Shown: positions 28,843 through 39,306, counted from the first letter of the stretch. The stretch is 64,000 nt of DNA from Kitasatospora sp. GAS204B (GCF_029892155.1 NZ_JARZAG010000007.1:124001-188000); one strand, 5' to 3'. Made by a program: numbers and translations. The notes: generated by a model from the sequence alone, not told the origin.

Positions 28843-29792
28843 GACGGCGCGTGGAAGACGTAGTTGATCCGGTCGGTGACGTCGTCCGGCATGGCCAGCC
28901 CCTCCCGCTCGGCCCGCTCGGCGATCTGCCGGAGCACCGACTCCTCGGGCGACCACTGGGCGAGGATCACCCGCACGGCGTGCTCGATCGGCAGGAACCG
29001 CGACGCCAGCACCGAGCAGGTCCGGTAGGCCGCGAACGGGTCGGCGGCCGGGTTGAGCCGGACCAGCGGCGGCAGGCTGTCCCAGGAGGCGGGAAACGTC
29101 TCCTCGCGCGGGACCGGCGCCAGCACCTCCTGCCCCTGGTCGCGCAGCAGGCCCAGGCGCAGCAACTGCCAGACGGCGGCCAGGAACGGGCAGGACCAGG
29201 TGCGCCGCCCCTCGTGCTCGTCCCAGAGCTCGACGTCCAGGAAGACCGAGTGCCGGCGCGCCTCGATCTCGCGCGGCGGTTGCCAGCCGGCGGCCGCCTG
29301 CATCGCCTCGCCCGGCTGGTCAGAAGGCGAGCGTTCGCCGTTGCTCAGCCAGCCGACCTCGGTGGCCGGCGGGCGCGAACCGTTGCTGCCCAGCGGCGGC
29401 GACTGCACCAGCCGAGCCTCCGCCAACCGGGCCGGCCGCACCGCGCCCACCTCGGCGCAGGCCGACTCGCGGGCCAGGTAGTCGATCACCAGGCCGCACT
29501 CGGCCGCCTCGGCGAGCACCTGGGGCAGCACCTCGGCGGGCGAGGAGAACCGGGTGAAGTAGTCGTCGATCAGGAAGCAGGTGCTGATCCGGGGCCGCCG
29601 CCCGCCGGTCCTGGTGGCGGCCGCCCGCGCCGCGTCCGCCCACGGCTTGACCCGGGCGAACTGCTCGCGCAGTCGCCCGGGGCCGGCCGCGAAGTCGTCC
29701 ATGTAGAGGTGGCCCAGCTCCAGGGACAGGTGCGAGAGCGGGAGTTGTGTGGTGCGCGGATCCGAGGAGACCTCCCGGAACGTGGTATCCAT
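28839..29792 (-). CDS. SCO2522-family protein
   Basis: A 317-residue soluble protein. An N-terminal block ELGHLYMDDFAAGP and a CFLIDDYFTRFSSPAEVLPQ segment share Asp-Asp pairs that could bind metal, but this is speculation. The C-terminal half has helical repeats ending VTDRINYVFHAPS. I started it at ATG 29792; one in-frame TTG lies immediately before. It follows the P-loop gene by 16 nt and is coupled to the next gene. Confidence 0.75.
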   Translation of the reverse strand: MDTTFREVSSDPRTTQLPLSHLSLELGHLYMDDFAAGPGRLREQFARVKPWADAARAAATRTGGRRPRISTCFLIDDYFTRFSSPAEVLPQVLAEAAECGLVIDYLARESACAEVGAVRPARLAEARLVQSPPLGSNGSRPPATEVGWLSNGERSPSDQPGEAMQAAAGWQPPREIEARRHSVFLDVELWDEHEGRRTWSCPFLAAVWQLLRLGLLRDQGQEVLAPVPREETFPASWDSLPPLVRLNPAADPFAAYRTCSVLASRFLPIEHAVRVILAQWSPEESVLRQIAERAEREGLAMPDDVTDRINYVFHAPS

Positions 29793-29808
29793 CAAGCCCC
29801 CCTCAGGC

Positions 29809-30729
29809 TCACAGCGGCGACTGCCAGCGTCTGTCGTCGGTGAGCGCCGCGGCCAGGTCCGCGAACGCCTGCGCCGTCTCCAGGTTGGCCACCTGGCTCG
29901 ACAGCACGTCCTCGTCGGTGATGAGTTGCTCGCGCCACTGCAGCACCGGATCGAGCGGGACGGTGCCCAGGGTCAGCATCGGCCCCAGCTTGTGTTCGGA
30001 GGCGAGCCGGGTGAGGTCCTCGTCGCAGATGCTCAGCCAGAGTGCCTGGGCCGGCCGCAGTTCGGCGAACATCGGCGAGGACGGGCTGGGCACCGCGGCC
30101 CGGACGAACCGCACCGAGTCCCGCAGCCGGTCGCGCTCGTGCCCGCGCGAGGCGCCGGTGGCCATGATGCCCCGGTCGCCGTAGACCAGGCCGGCGGCGG
30201 CGATGATGTGCTGCCTGGTCCACCGGTGGAAGACCAGCCAGCGCGCCGTCACGCTGCTCAACTCGGGCAGCGCGGTGGCCTCCAGGACCAGCTGGGCGGC
30301 GTAGGAGCGGCCCGCGCTGAGGTCCACCAGGGTGATCTCGAACTCCTCCTCCAGGCGCAGGAAGAGGTCGGCGCAGCGCCGCACGGTGTCGCTGCCCAGC
30401 ACGAACTCGCCGCCGCCGCGGTCGCCGGGCAGCAGCACCAGCTGGCCGGCCTGCGCCGGGCGGGGCCGCAGGCCCGCGCTCTCGGTCTCCGCCCAGATGT
30501 CGATCCGCTGCGGTTCGGCCACCTCGCCGCGCAGGTAGGAGTGCAGGCCGGCCTGCTCGGTGCCGCGCAGCGCCGAGGGCACGTCGAAGACGGCGGCGCT
30601 GGTGGGCGAGCCGAAGTCGAAGTCGAGGTAGCAGACATCGGCCCCGGGCAGGGCGCGGCGGTAGGCGATGTTGGCGCTGGTGACGGACCGTCCGGTGCCG
30701 CCCTTGTCGGAGATCGCGAAGATCAGCAC
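29809..30729 (-). CDS. SCO2523-family variant P-loop ATPase
   Basis: A 306-residue protein of the ParA/MinD-like fold. The N-terminus is MLIFAISDKGGTGRSVTSAN: the deviant Walker A would read KGGxGKS, but the second lysine is replaced by R14, the trait of the variant P-loop group. A Walker B-like VCYLDFDFGSP follows near residue 32. A later ITLVDLSAGRSYAAQ matches the switch region. ATP binding may be retained but hydrolysis is doubtful. It starts at GTG 30729, only 3 nt after the SCO2524-like gene. Confidence 0.85.
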   Translation of the reverse strand: MLIFAISDKGGTGRSVTSANIAYRRALPGADVCYLDFDFGSPTSAAVFDVPSALRGTEQAGLHSYLRGEVAEPQRIDIWAETESAGLRPRPAQAGQLVLLPGDRGGGEFVLGSDTVRRCADLFLRLEEEFEITLVDLSAGRSYAAQLVLEATALPELSSVTARWLVFHRWTRQHIIAAAGLVYGDRGIMATGASRGHERDRLRDSVRFVRAAVPSPSSPMFAELRPAQALWLSICDEDLTRLASEHKLGPMLTLGTVPLDPVLQWREQLITDEDVLSSQVANLETAQAFADLAAALTDDRRWQSPL

Positions 30730-30732
30730 GGC

Positions 30733-32568
30733 TCAGGACCCCCAGGCTGTGGTGCGCCGCGCCGCGGCGAGCTCCTCCAGGGAGGTGAGGACCTGCAAGG
30801 CCAGCGCGCAGGCCGTGCCGGGCCGGTCGCGCACCAGCCGGCGGGCCTGCTGCAGCCGCACCTCGGCCTGGCGGAGCATGTTGTGCACCGAGACGAAGTT
30901 GCCGCCGGAGCCGTTCATCATCTCCTTGTCGAGCAGGTGGTCGGCCTCGCTCAGCAGGTCGGTGGCGAGCTCGATCAGCCGGGTGCTGCGGATCGGGGTC
31001 TCGCGGACCATGCTGGCGGCGGCGACCAGGCTCTCCACGATGCGCTCGGTGAAGCTCCAGGAGAGCGGCGAGCCCGGCTCGTCCAGCTGCGGGTAGACCC
31101 CGCTCAGGTCGTCCCAGAGCCTGGCCCCGACCCCGGCGCCGATCCGGCGCTCCCAGAGGTGGTCCATCACCGACTCGGCCAGCCGCAGCAGCCGCTCGTG
31201 CGCGCCGATGTTCCGGGACAGGCCGCGCAGTTGAACGCTGCGCTTGAGCAGCTGGGCGGAGAAGTCGGTGACCGACCAGCGCATCAGCGGACCGAGCCGC
31301 TCGCTGCCCAGCAGGGTCAGCTGGACGCCCGGATTGTGCAGCCGCAGTGACGTGTCGTCGGGCACCAGCCGCCGGATGGTCTTGGAGCGGATCGCCAGCT
31401 CCTCCAGCACGTTGACGGTCCTGGCCAGGTCGTCGTCGGTGGCCCGGCGGCGGACCAGGTCCTGCACCAGGATGGAGGTGACCAGGAGGCTGAAGTAGAG
31501 CGACTCCTGGCGGTCGGTGGTCCGCCAGGGGATGTCCTCCAACGGCCAGGAGTGGTCGTCGAAGCGGGCCAGCGCGGACCAGTACTGCTGGGTCAGCTCC
31601 CAGCGCAGACGCAGCGCCTGGGCCAGCCGCTGCTGCTCCTCGTTGAGCAGGCCCAGGGTCAGCGTGCGCTCCGAGAAGAGGTCGGCGATGCCGTCCAGCG
31701 CGATCACGGTGAAGTACAGGTACGGGGCGTCCTGCGCCACGCCTTCGGGCTGCTCGCCGATCGGCTCGTCGGTGTCGATCGGTGGGGCGTTCTCGATGAT
31801 GCCCCAGGACCAGCCGACCTCGAAGAGCAGGTTGTCGTTCGCCAGGTCGTCGGTGCCGGCCAGACCGAGCGAGAAGCGGTCGCGGATGGTGGCGCGCAGC
31901 GGATCCAGCCGGCGCTGCAGCCGCTGGACGACCGTGCGGTTCGGCTCGCCGGCCCGGTTGATCATGTCGCAGAGCGACCGCCCCTGGTCCGACTCGATCC
32001 GGAAGGCGCTCACCGAGAACGAGCGCAGCAGGCAGACCATCGCGGCCGACAGCCGCCGACTGGTGGCCGCCTCCAACTCGGCGGCCGTGCGCTTCAGGTC
32101 GGCGCGGGTGAGGCCGGGGCCGAAGTACTTCAGGAAGCCGAGGGTGGCGAGCGAGAGGGTGATCGACAGCGAGTAGGCGTCGACCACGCCGAGCTCGCGC
32201 TGTTCGGGCGTCAACTCCACATCGGGGTCGTCCGGGTCGAAGTAGTCCCCGCCGGAGAAGCTCGGCGCACCGTCCACGCTGTGCCGGTCCATGAAGCCGG
32301 TCAGGCCGTCCAGCAGCGCCCGGGGGATCTCCACGGCGTCGCCGATCCGGCGCAGCGCGGCCAGCACGTCCTCGGCGGTCTGGTCCGGCACCTCCAGGCG
32401 CAGCGCGGGCACCTCGGTGGCGGGATAGAGCAGGCAGAGCAGCTGTTCGGCGTCACTGACGCTGTTGCGGTAGGCGCCCTCGGAGCCCTGCCAGAGCCGG
32501 CCGTGCTGGCCCTGGGCGGCCACCGCCTCCCAGATCTCCAGCAGTTGCTGGCGTGGTTTGATCCGCAC
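30733..32568 (-). CDS. SCO2524-family protein
   Basis: A 611-residue largely helical soluble protein, the biggest of the cassette. It has no transmembrane segments and no motif I can assign. It reads WEAVAAQGQHGRLWQGSEGA near the start and shows many helical heptad-like stretches in the middle and C-terminal thirds. It starts at GTG 32568, 45 nt after the methyltransferase-like gene. Confidence 0.75.
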   Translation of the reverse strand: MRIKPRQQLLEIWEAVAAQGQHGRLWQGSEGAYRNSVSDAEQLLCLLYPATEVPALRLEVPDQTAEDVLAALRRIGDAVEIPRALLDGLTGFMDRHSVDGAPSFSGGDYFDPDDPDVELTPEQRELGVVDAYSLSITLSLATLGFLKYFGPGLTRADLKRTAAELEAATSRRLSAAMVCLLRSFSVSAFRIESDQGRSLCDMINRAGEPNRTVVQRLQRRLDPLRATIRDRFSLGLAGTDDLANDNLLFEVGWSWGIIENAPPIDTDEPIGEQPEGVAQDAPYLYFTVIALDGIADLFSERTLTLGLLNEEQQRLAQALRLRWELTQQYWSALARFDDHSWPLEDIPWRTTDRQESLYFSLLVTSILVQDLVRRRATDDDLARTVNVLEELAIRSKTIRRLVPDDTSLRLHNPGVQLTLLGSERLGPLMRWSVTDFSAQLLKRSVQLRGLSRNIGAHERLLRLAESVMDHLWERRIGAGVGARLWDDLSGVYPQLDEPGSPLSWSFTERIVESLVAAASMVRETPIRSTRLIELATDLLSEADHLLDKEMMNGSGGNFVSVHNMLRQAEVRLQQARRLVRDRPGTACALALQVLTSLEELAAARRTTAWGS

Positions 32569-32613
32569 GTGTCACCCCTGTTTCCGTCCGCCCCCACCCC
32601 CGGGCCCGCAGGC

Positions 32614-33387
32614 TCAGGGCCGCAGCCGCCCGAGTGCCAGCAGCATGCCGGTGTAGCCGTTGCGCAGTTTGGGTCCGTCCTCGATCCGGGTGACCCGCAG
32701 GTCGTCCGCCGCGTGGCCGCGCAGGCAGTCGACGACGTCGTTGGTGACGATCTTGTAGGCCGGGAAGACCAGCTCACCGACCTCGTAGCCCTCCGAGTTC
32801 TCCATCAGCGCCACCGCGAACGGAGCGCCTGGGCGCAGCGCCTTGGCGAAGATGTCGACCGCGCTGACGAACTCCTCCGCCTCGGTGGAGAGCGACTCCG
32901 CGACGAAGAACATGGTGCCCAGGTCGGCGACCCGCTGCGGCAGTTCGGTGAAGAGGTCGCCCTGGACCACGTCGGCGGCCTGCGCCAGCCGCAACCGCGG
33001 GTCGGCGACGCCCTGGTAGGCCGGGAGTTCGGTCAGCACCTGCCAGAACTCGTCCCAGTTCTCCCCGTACCGGCCGACCTCCTCGCGCAGCCACGCGACA
33101 TTGCCCGCGGCCCGCTCGAAGAGCGTGATGCGCGAGCACCAGGGGAGCATCGCCAGCGACGGGTAGAGATTGGTCCCGGCGCCGACGTCGAGGCCGCGCA
33201 GCTCACCGCCGTTGTGTCCGAGGTGGGCGCCGAAGTGGTCGCGCACGGCGGTCAGGATCCGCCGGTCGTCCTCACGCAGCGAACGGTAGTTGTGCTCGAA
33301 GTAGTCGCGCGAATCGAACGAGTCCCACGGAGCTTGGCTGTTCTTCAGCCCTCCCGGTGGCACCAGGGGCAGGAGTTCCATGGGCAT
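32614..33387 (-). CDS. SCO2525-family SAM-dependent methyltransferase
   Basis: A 257-residue class I methyltransferase. Motif I is GLDVGAGTNLYP at residues 65-76, and AADVVQGDLF and MENSEGYEVGELVFPAYKIV follow. NNMT/PNMT-like enzymes share a YxxxxF N-terminal layout as in DSFDSRDYFEHNYRS here. The methyl acceptor is unknown. It is the first gene of the cassette; the promoter should lie in 33388-33573, shared with the divergent GNAT gene. An alternative start is the ATG at 33381. Confidence 0.85.
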   Translation of the reverse strand: MPMELLPLVPPGGLKNSQAPWDSFDSRDYFEHNYRSLREDDRRILTAVRDHFGAHLGHNGGELRGLDVGAGTNLYPSLAMLPWCSRITLFERAAGNVAWLREEVGRYGENWDEFWQVLTELPAYQGVADPRLRLAQAADVVQGDLFTELPQRVADLGTMFFVAESLSTEAEEFVSAVDIFAKALRPGAPFAVALMENSEGYEVGELVFPAYKIVTNDVVDCLRGHAADDLRVTRIEDGPKLRNGYTGMLLALGRLRP

Positions 33388-33573
33388 GGCCTATCGCCTC
33401 CGGAGCGCTACGGTCCACTTGAGAGTTGCTGAATGACAGTCAGAGTATCGCACTGGCAAGGGTCTTGGGTTTATGACGCCGCAGTCGGACAATCGACTCC
33501 AGCGTCCCACCAGGACCCCACCGAAGCACCTGTACGCCATGCAACCTTTGTCAACTCGACGGAAGGTCAAGCT

Positions 33574-34050
33574 GTGCGAGAGTCCACTCGAAAGAATGAC
33601 GCCGCGACCGTGCGATGCGCGACGGAACGGGACCTGGACCAGCTCCACAGCATCGATCAGGTGATCTTCCTCGACGACGCCTATCAGTTCTTCGTCCTAC
33701 GTCAGCTGTTCGAGGTCCACGGCGAGCGCTTCCTGGTCCTGGAGCACGAGCGCGAACTCGCCGGCTACGCCATCCTCGCCACCACCCCCGACGACCGGCG
33801 GCACAGCTGGGTGCTCGGGCTCGGCGTCGTCCCGCGGGACCGGGGCAGGGGGTACGGGCGGCTGCTGATGCGCGAGGCGATCGAGCGGCTCACCGCCGAC
33901 GAGGTCGCCGAGGTGCGCCTCAGCGTCGAGCCGAACAACGAGATCGCCCTCAACCTCTACCGGTCGATGCGGTTCGAGACCATCGACCGGCGGCAGGCGT
34001 ACTTCGGCCCGGGCCACGACCGGCTCATCATGGCCCGCAAACTCGGCTGA
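33574..34050 (+). CDS. GNAT-family N-acetyltransferase
   Basis: A 158-residue GNAT. Motif A reads VLGLGVVPRDRGRGYGRLLM, with the acetyl-CoA pyrophosphate loop RGRGYG, and motif B ends NEIALNLYRSMRFETIDRR. I chose GTG 33574, with GGAAGG 8 nt upstream, over a frame opening at 33433 whose extra 47 residues look non-coding. The substrate is unknown. It reads away from the SCO2525-like gene and converges on menG. Confidence 0.85.
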   Translation: MRESTRKNDAATVRCATERDLDQLHSIDQVIFLDDAYQFFVLRQLFEVHGERFLVLEHERELAGYAILATTPDDRRHSWVLGLGVVPRDRGRGYGRLLMREAIERLTADEVAEVRLSVEPNNEIALNLYRSMRFETIDRRQAYFGPGHDRLIMARKLG

Positions 34051-34062
34051 CCTCTGTGCGGG

Positions 34063-34755
34063 TCAGGCCCGGGTCCCCCGGTGCAGGGCGACGATCCCGC
34101 CGGTGAGGTTGCGCCAGGCCACCTTGGTCCAGCCGGCCTGCTGCAGCTTGGCGGCGAGCTCCGGCTGGTCGGGCCAGGAGCGGATCGACTCGGCGAGGTA
34201 GACGTACGCGTCGGGGTTGCTGCTGACCTTGCTGGCCACCGGCGGCAGCGCGCGCATCAGGTACTCGGTGTAGACGGTGCGCAGCGGGGTCCAGGTGGGG
34301 GTGGAGAACTCGCAGATCACCACGCGGCCGCCGGGCTTGGTGACCCGGTGCATCTCGCGCAGCGCGGCGTCGGTGTCGTGCACGTTGCGCAGCGCGAAGG
34401 AGATGGTGACCGCGTCGAAGGAGGCGTCGGCGAAGGGCAGCCGGGTGGCGTCGCCGGCGGTCAGCGGCAGTTCGGGGTGGCGGCGCTTGCCCTCGGCGAG
34501 CATGCCGGTCGAGAAGTCGCAGGGGACGACCTTGGCGCCCGCGTCCAGGAAGGGCAGCGAGGAGGTGCCGGTCCCGGCCCCGAGGTCCAGCACCAGGTCA
34601 CCGGGCCCGGCGCCGACCGCCTCGGCCACCGCGCGGCGCCAGGCCCGGGCCTGGCCGAGCGAGAGGACGTCGTTGGTCCGGTCGTACTTGGCCGCGACGT
34701 CGTCGAACATGGCGGCGACTTCGTTCGGCTGCTTGTCCAGGTTGGCTCGGGTCAC
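34063..34755 (-). CDS. menG: Demethylmenaquinone methyltransferase
   Basis: A 230-residue UbiE/MenG enzyme that methylates demethylmenaquinone in the last step of menaquinone synthesis. Motif I is [13 protein letters not shown] near 55-65, with [19 protein letters not shown] and the post-I CDFSTGML. It starts at GTG 34755 ([20 protein letters not shown]), the usual actinomycete N-terminus; an alternative GTG is at 34770. It lies between GNAT and a small membrane protein. Confidence 0.95.
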   Translation of the reverse strand: MTRANLDKQPNEVAAMFDDVAAKYDRTNDVLSLGQARAWRRAVAEAVGAGPGDLVLDLGAGTGTSSLPFLDAGAKVVPCDFSTGMLAEGKRRHPELPLTAGDATRLPFADASFDAVTISFALRNVHDTDAALREMHRVTKPGGRVVICEFSTPTWTPLRTVYTEYLMRALPPVASKVSSNPDAYVYLAESIRSWPDQPELAAKLQQAGWTKVAWRNLTGGIVALHRGTRA

Positions 34756-34798
34756 GGCCCCATTCTTCACCCTGACACCGACCGGCCCCGCGCCGGGC

Positions 34799-35377
34799 TC
34801 ACCTCAGCGCGCGGCGCCCACCCTTGCGGCGCCGTCGCGAGCGCTTGCCCTGGGTGATCGCCGGCATCCCTTCGGCCAGCGCCTCGGTGGCCAGCGCCAC
34901 CGTGGTGACCACCCGGGCCCGCCGGACTCGCACGCCCAGACTGCGCCGGTGCCGGGTGATCCGCAGCACGCAGAGCAGGCAGAGCAGCAACGCGACGGGC
35001 ACGCTGATCTGGGCCAGCCGGACCCCCGCCTGCTGCGGATAGTGCTGGTCGCAGACCCGGACCGCGCCGGGGTCGTTCGCGGCGTGCTCCAGGCAGATCT
35101 GGTCGCCGACCTTGGCCTGCGCCGGCAACGTCAGGTCGGTGGCACTGCGCTGCTGGCCGTCCGCCTGGTACCGGACGCCGCTGTAGGTGGCGCTGCCGCC
35201 CGGGAGTTGGGTGATCACGCCCTGGACCCGGACCGGGTGCGCGCCGATCTTGTCGGCCAACTCGGTCTGCCGCCAGCCCAGCAGGCACATGCCCAGGGCC
35301 AGCACGGCACTCAGCACCGCCGCGAGGTACCAGCCACGGCCGATCCTGGGGGCGGCGGTCACGGACGGGGATCGCAT
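34799..35377 (-). CDS. Two-helix membrane protein, unknown
   Basis: A 192-residue protein with hydrophobic helices near residues 17-35 and 122-140 flanking an extracytoplasmic segment ([20 protein letters not shown]) and a very basic C-terminus ([15 protein letters not shown]). DUF3592-type proteins share this plan, but I cannot assign it firmly. It lies between menG and the mqnC pair. Confidence 0.6.
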   Translation of the reverse strand: MRSPSVTAAPRIGRGWYLAAVLSAVLALGMCLLGWRQTELADKIGAHPVRVQGVITQLPGGSATYSGVRYQADGQQRSATDLTLPAQAKVGDQICLEHAANDPGAVRVCDQHYPQQAGVRLAQISVPVALLLCLLCVLRITRHRRSLGVRVRRARVVTTVALATEALAEGMPAITQGKRSRRRRKGGRRALR

Positions 35378-35569
35378 GGGCTGGGCCGACCTTGGCTTTC
35401 CTGGACATCTGCTGGCACGGCCGCGGCAAGGAGCACGAGAAGTACCGGGACCAACCGGGATCGTAACCGCTGGCGGTGCCTCAGGTCACGGCGAGGGGGA
35501 ATCAGCACACCATCCCCACACCGGAGTTCGTCGACTGACGATCCGCTCCCCGCCTGCCCTGGAGCAGGC

Positions 35570-36157
35570 TCAGCGACTGCGGTACACCAGGCTACCGGCG
35601 AGTACCGTACCCAGGCACTCCTCGGCTTCCGGACCGAAGATGGCGAAATCCGCCCGCCCGTCTACGGCCAGCGCTCCGTACGGAACCCCTTCGAAGGCAA
35701 GGGTGTTCAGCGCCCGCGGCACCTCGAACGGGGCTGCCACCCGCAGCCCCGAGCGGCTCACCGCCGCCCGCACCTCGGGCCGCTCGAACGGGCCGGCCAG
35801 CGCCGTCGTGCCGTGGCGCAGCATCCGTTGCAGGCCCCGCCGGGCGCTGCCGCCCAGCCCGCCGTACTGCGCCGGCTCGAAGCCGAGCGGCAGCGGCCGG
35901 GGTTCGACGCCCAGCCCCTCACGCGGGTCGGGGTGGTAGTGCCGCTCCAGCAGCAGCGCGCCGTACGGCTGGGCCAGCCCCGGGGTGAGCACCGCTCCGG
36001 GCCACTCGCGCAGCCGCGCGTCCGGGTGGGCCGCCGCCAGCTCCGCGTACCGGCCGAGCGCGGCGATCGCGGCACCGCGTACCAGCACCGCCCCGTCGGT
36101 GATCGACGGGGCGGTGCCGGACGGGCGCAGCTCGGCGGCCCGGTGCAGGGTCAGCAA
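35570..36157 (-). CDS. Imidazolonepropionase-like amidohydrolase fragment-type protein
   Basis: A 195-residue protein matching only the N- and C-terminal composite beta domain of amidohydrolases: ITDGAVLVRGAAIAALGRYA, then PGAVLTPGLAQPYG where a true enzyme has PGLVNxHxH, then VDGRADFAIFG near the end. The metal-binding His-x-His pair is absent. Similar genes sit beside mqnC in Streptomyces. TTG 36157 lies 4 nt after the mqnC stop and is the only reasonable start. A binding or structural role is inferred. Confidence 0.75.
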   Translation of the reverse strand: MLTLHRAAELRPSGTAPSITDGAVLVRGAAIAALGRYAELAAAHPDARLREWPGAVLTPGLAQPYGALLLERHYHPDPREGLGVEPRPLPLGFEPAQYGGLGGSARRGLQRMLRHGTTALAGPFERPEVRAAVSRSGLRVAAPFEVPRALNTLAFEGVPYGALAVDGRADFAIFGPEAEECLGTVLAGSLVYRSR

Positions 36158-36161
36158 CGCG

Positions 36162-37382
36162 TCAGCTGGTGGACAGGATGGTCAGCTCCGGGTGCGCCGT
36201 GCCGCCCTCGATCGCGGTGGAGGCGATGTGCGAGGCGACCCGGGGGTCGACCGGGTCGTTGGCCGGGTCGTCCAGCACCCGCAGGTGCTGGTAGGTGGTG
36301 GAGCGCTGCGCCGGCACCCGCCCGGCGGTGCGGATCAGGTGGATCAGTTCGGTCAGGTTGGAGCGGTGCTTGGCCCCGGCCATCGAGACCACGTTCTCCT
36401 CCAGCATGACCGAGCCCAGGTCGTCCGCGCCGTAGTGCAGCGAGAGCTGGCCGGCCTCCTTGCCGGTGGTCAGCCAGGAGCCCTGGATGTGCGCGATGTT
36501 GTCCAGGAAGAGCCTGGCGATCGCGATCATCCGCAGGTACTCGAAGACGGTCGCCTGGGTCGAGCCCTTCAGGTGGTTGTTCTGCGGCTGGTAGGTATAG
36601 GGGATGAAGGCGCGGAAGCCGCCGGTGCGGTCCTGCGCCTCGCGGATCATCCGCAGGTGCTCGATCCGCTCGGCGTTGGTCTCGCCGGTGCCCATCAGCA
36701 TGGTGGAGGTGGACTCCACACCCAGCCGGTGCGCGGTCTCCATGATCTCCAGCCAGCGCTCGCCCGACTCCTTGAGCGGGGCGATCGCCTTGCGCGGGCG
36801 CTCCGGCAGCAGTTCGGCGCCGGCGCCGGCGAAGGAGTCCAGGCCCGCGGCGTGGATCCGAGTGATCGCCTCCTCGACGGAGACCTTCGAGATCCGGGCC
36901 ATGTGCTCGACCTCGGAGGCGCCCAGCGAGTGGATCACCAGCTGCGGGAAGTCCGCCTTGATCGCCGAGAACGCGCGCTCGTAGTACTCCACGCCGTAGT
37001 CCGGGTGGTGGCCGCCCTGGAACATGATCTGGGTGCCGCCCAGCTCGACGGTCTCCGCGCAGCGGCGCAGGATCTCGTCCAGATCGCGCGACCAGCCCTT
37101 GTCGCTCTTCGGCGCCACGTAGAAGGCGCAGAACTTGCAGGCCGTCACGCAGACGTTGGTGTAGTTGATGTTGCGCTCGATGATGTACGTCGCGATGTGC
37201 TCGACACCCGCGTACCGCCGCCGGCGGGCCGCGTCGGCCGCGGCGCCCAGGGCGTGCAGCGGCGCGGAGCGGTAGAGCTCCAGCGCCTCCTCGGCCGAGA
37301 TCCGGCCGCCGGCCGCCGCCCGGTCGAGGACCGCCTGCAGGTCGGTGCTGGGCGCGTCGAGAGTCGCTGCGGGCTCGGACAC
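36162..37382 (-). CDS. mqnC: Cyclic dehypoxanthinyl futalosine synthase (radical SAM)
   Basis: A 406-residue radical SAM enzyme of the futalosine route to menaquinone. The 4Fe-4S cluster cysteines are C78, C82 and C85 (CVTACKFC). MFQGGHHPDYG and FIPYTYQPQNNHLKG are family hallmarks. It starts at GTG 37382. The route avoids the classical MenB-MenE steps, which fits the absence of those genes here. Confidence 0.95.
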   Translation of the reverse strand: MSEPAATLDAPSTDLQAVLDRAAAGGRISAEEALELYRSAPLHALGAAADAARRRRYAGVEHIATYIIERNINYTNVCVTACKFCAFYVAPKSDKGWSRDLDEILRRCAETVELGGTQIMFQGGHHPDYGVEYYERAFSAIKADFPQLVIHSLGASEVEHMARISKVSVEEAITRIHAAGLDSFAGAGAELLPERPRKAIAPLKESGERWLEIMETAHRLGVESTSTMLMGTGETNAERIEHLRMIREAQDRTGGFRAFIPYTYQPQNNHLKGSTQATVFEYLRMIAIARLFLDNIAHIQGSWLTTGKEAGQLSLHYGADDLGSVMLEENVVSMAGAKHRSNLTELIHLIRTAGRVPAQRSTTYQHLRVLDDPANDPVDPRVASHIASTAIEGGTAHPELTILSTS

Positions 37383-37551
37383 CTGGCGGCCTTCTTTCTC
37401 TCCAGGGTTGGCCGGGAAAGAGCTGGCGGCTCGGCCCCGGCGGCATGACCGGACCAGCCTACGCCAGGGGTCGAGACCGCCGGCTCCCCCGGGCGGGGGG
37501 GAGTCGGCGGCGGGTTGCCGCCCAGCTCAGCGGGCCGGGCGCCGGTGAGTG

Positions 37552-38757
<1,206 letters not shown>

Positions 38758-38772
38758 TCAGCGCAGCGGACC

Positions 38773-38795
38773 GGATGCCACACGGTGTGGTATCC
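38773..38795 (+). promoter_or_regulatory. Dyad in csp leader
   Basis: GGATGCCACAC (38773-38783), a G, then GTGTGGTATCC (38785-38795): the arms are complementary with one wobble. It ends 26 nt before the csp start codon and 14 nt before the AAGGAG ribosome site. It could be an operator or an RNA hairpin. Confidence 0.55.
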
Positions 38796-38821
38796 AACAC
38801 GTCCCTCGCAAGGAGAACGGC

Positions 38822-39025
38822 ATGGCCACGGGAACCGTCAAGTGGTTCAACGCTGAGAAGGGCTTCGGCTTCATCGCCCAGGAGGGCGGCGGCCCCGACG
38901 TCTTCGTCCACTACTCCGCCATCAACGCGAACGGCTTCCGCTCGCTGGAGGAGAACCAGGCGGTCAGCTTCGACGTCACCCAGGGCCCGAAGGGCCCGCA
39001 GGCGGAGAACGTCACCGCGATCTGA
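38822..39025 (+). CDS. Cold-shock domain protein
   Basis: A 67-residue single cold-shock domain: [20 protein letters not shown] with RNP-1 KGFGFI, and RNP-2 VFVHYSAI. The Streptomyces CSD family binds single-stranded nucleic acid. AAGGAG precedes the ATG. It is followed by a strong terminator, so it is monocistronic. Its next-door position to mqnA is shared with S. coelicolor. Confidence 0.97.
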   Translation: MATGTVKWFNAEKGFGFIAQEGGGPDVFVHYSAINANGFRSLEENQAVSFDVTQGPKGPQAENVTAI

Positions 39026-39140
39026 TCGCCTTCTCGGCGCGATCGGAACACCTTCCGGCTTGATCGCTCAGGACCCTGCCCCGAGCCGGGTCCACCGCCG
39101 GCCCTCCCGTGGGCCGCACGAGCACGACTAGCACTACCAA

Positions 39141-39163
39141 GGGGGCCCGCCACGCGGGCCCCC
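39141..39163 (+). terminator. Terminator of csp
   Basis: A perfect 10-bp stem, GGGGGCCCGC and GCGGGCCCCC, with a 3-nt loop, followed by TGCCGTTTTT. It is a textbook rho-independent terminator about 115 nt after the cold-shock stop codon. Confidence 0.9.
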
Positions 39164-39251
39164 TGCCGTTTTTCAGCGCCGGGTCCGGTTCGGGCGGCCT
39201 GCTCCTGTTGGCGGACTTGACGAAGTCGCACGACCTTTGGCACAAAAAAAT

Positions 39252-39265
39252 ATAACGTTCGTTAT
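39252..39265. promoter_or_regulatory. Operator-like palindrome upstream of IS701-like gene
   Basis: ATAACG (39252-39257), TT, CGTTAT (39260-39265): a perfect inverted repeat in an AT-rich patch 42 nt before the start of the IS701-like gene. The CGTTAT half also occurs in the palindrome between the receptor and AfsA genes, suggesting one regulator. Confidence 0.6.
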
Positions 39266-39306
39266 TCTTCCGGAAGCAGGTCGGTGCGACGCGGGAGGGA
39301 AGCGAC

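Noticed and set aside
34277..36409. 710-codon plus-strand frame across menG, a membrane gene and mqnC
   Set aside because: Antisense shadow of three conserved genes.
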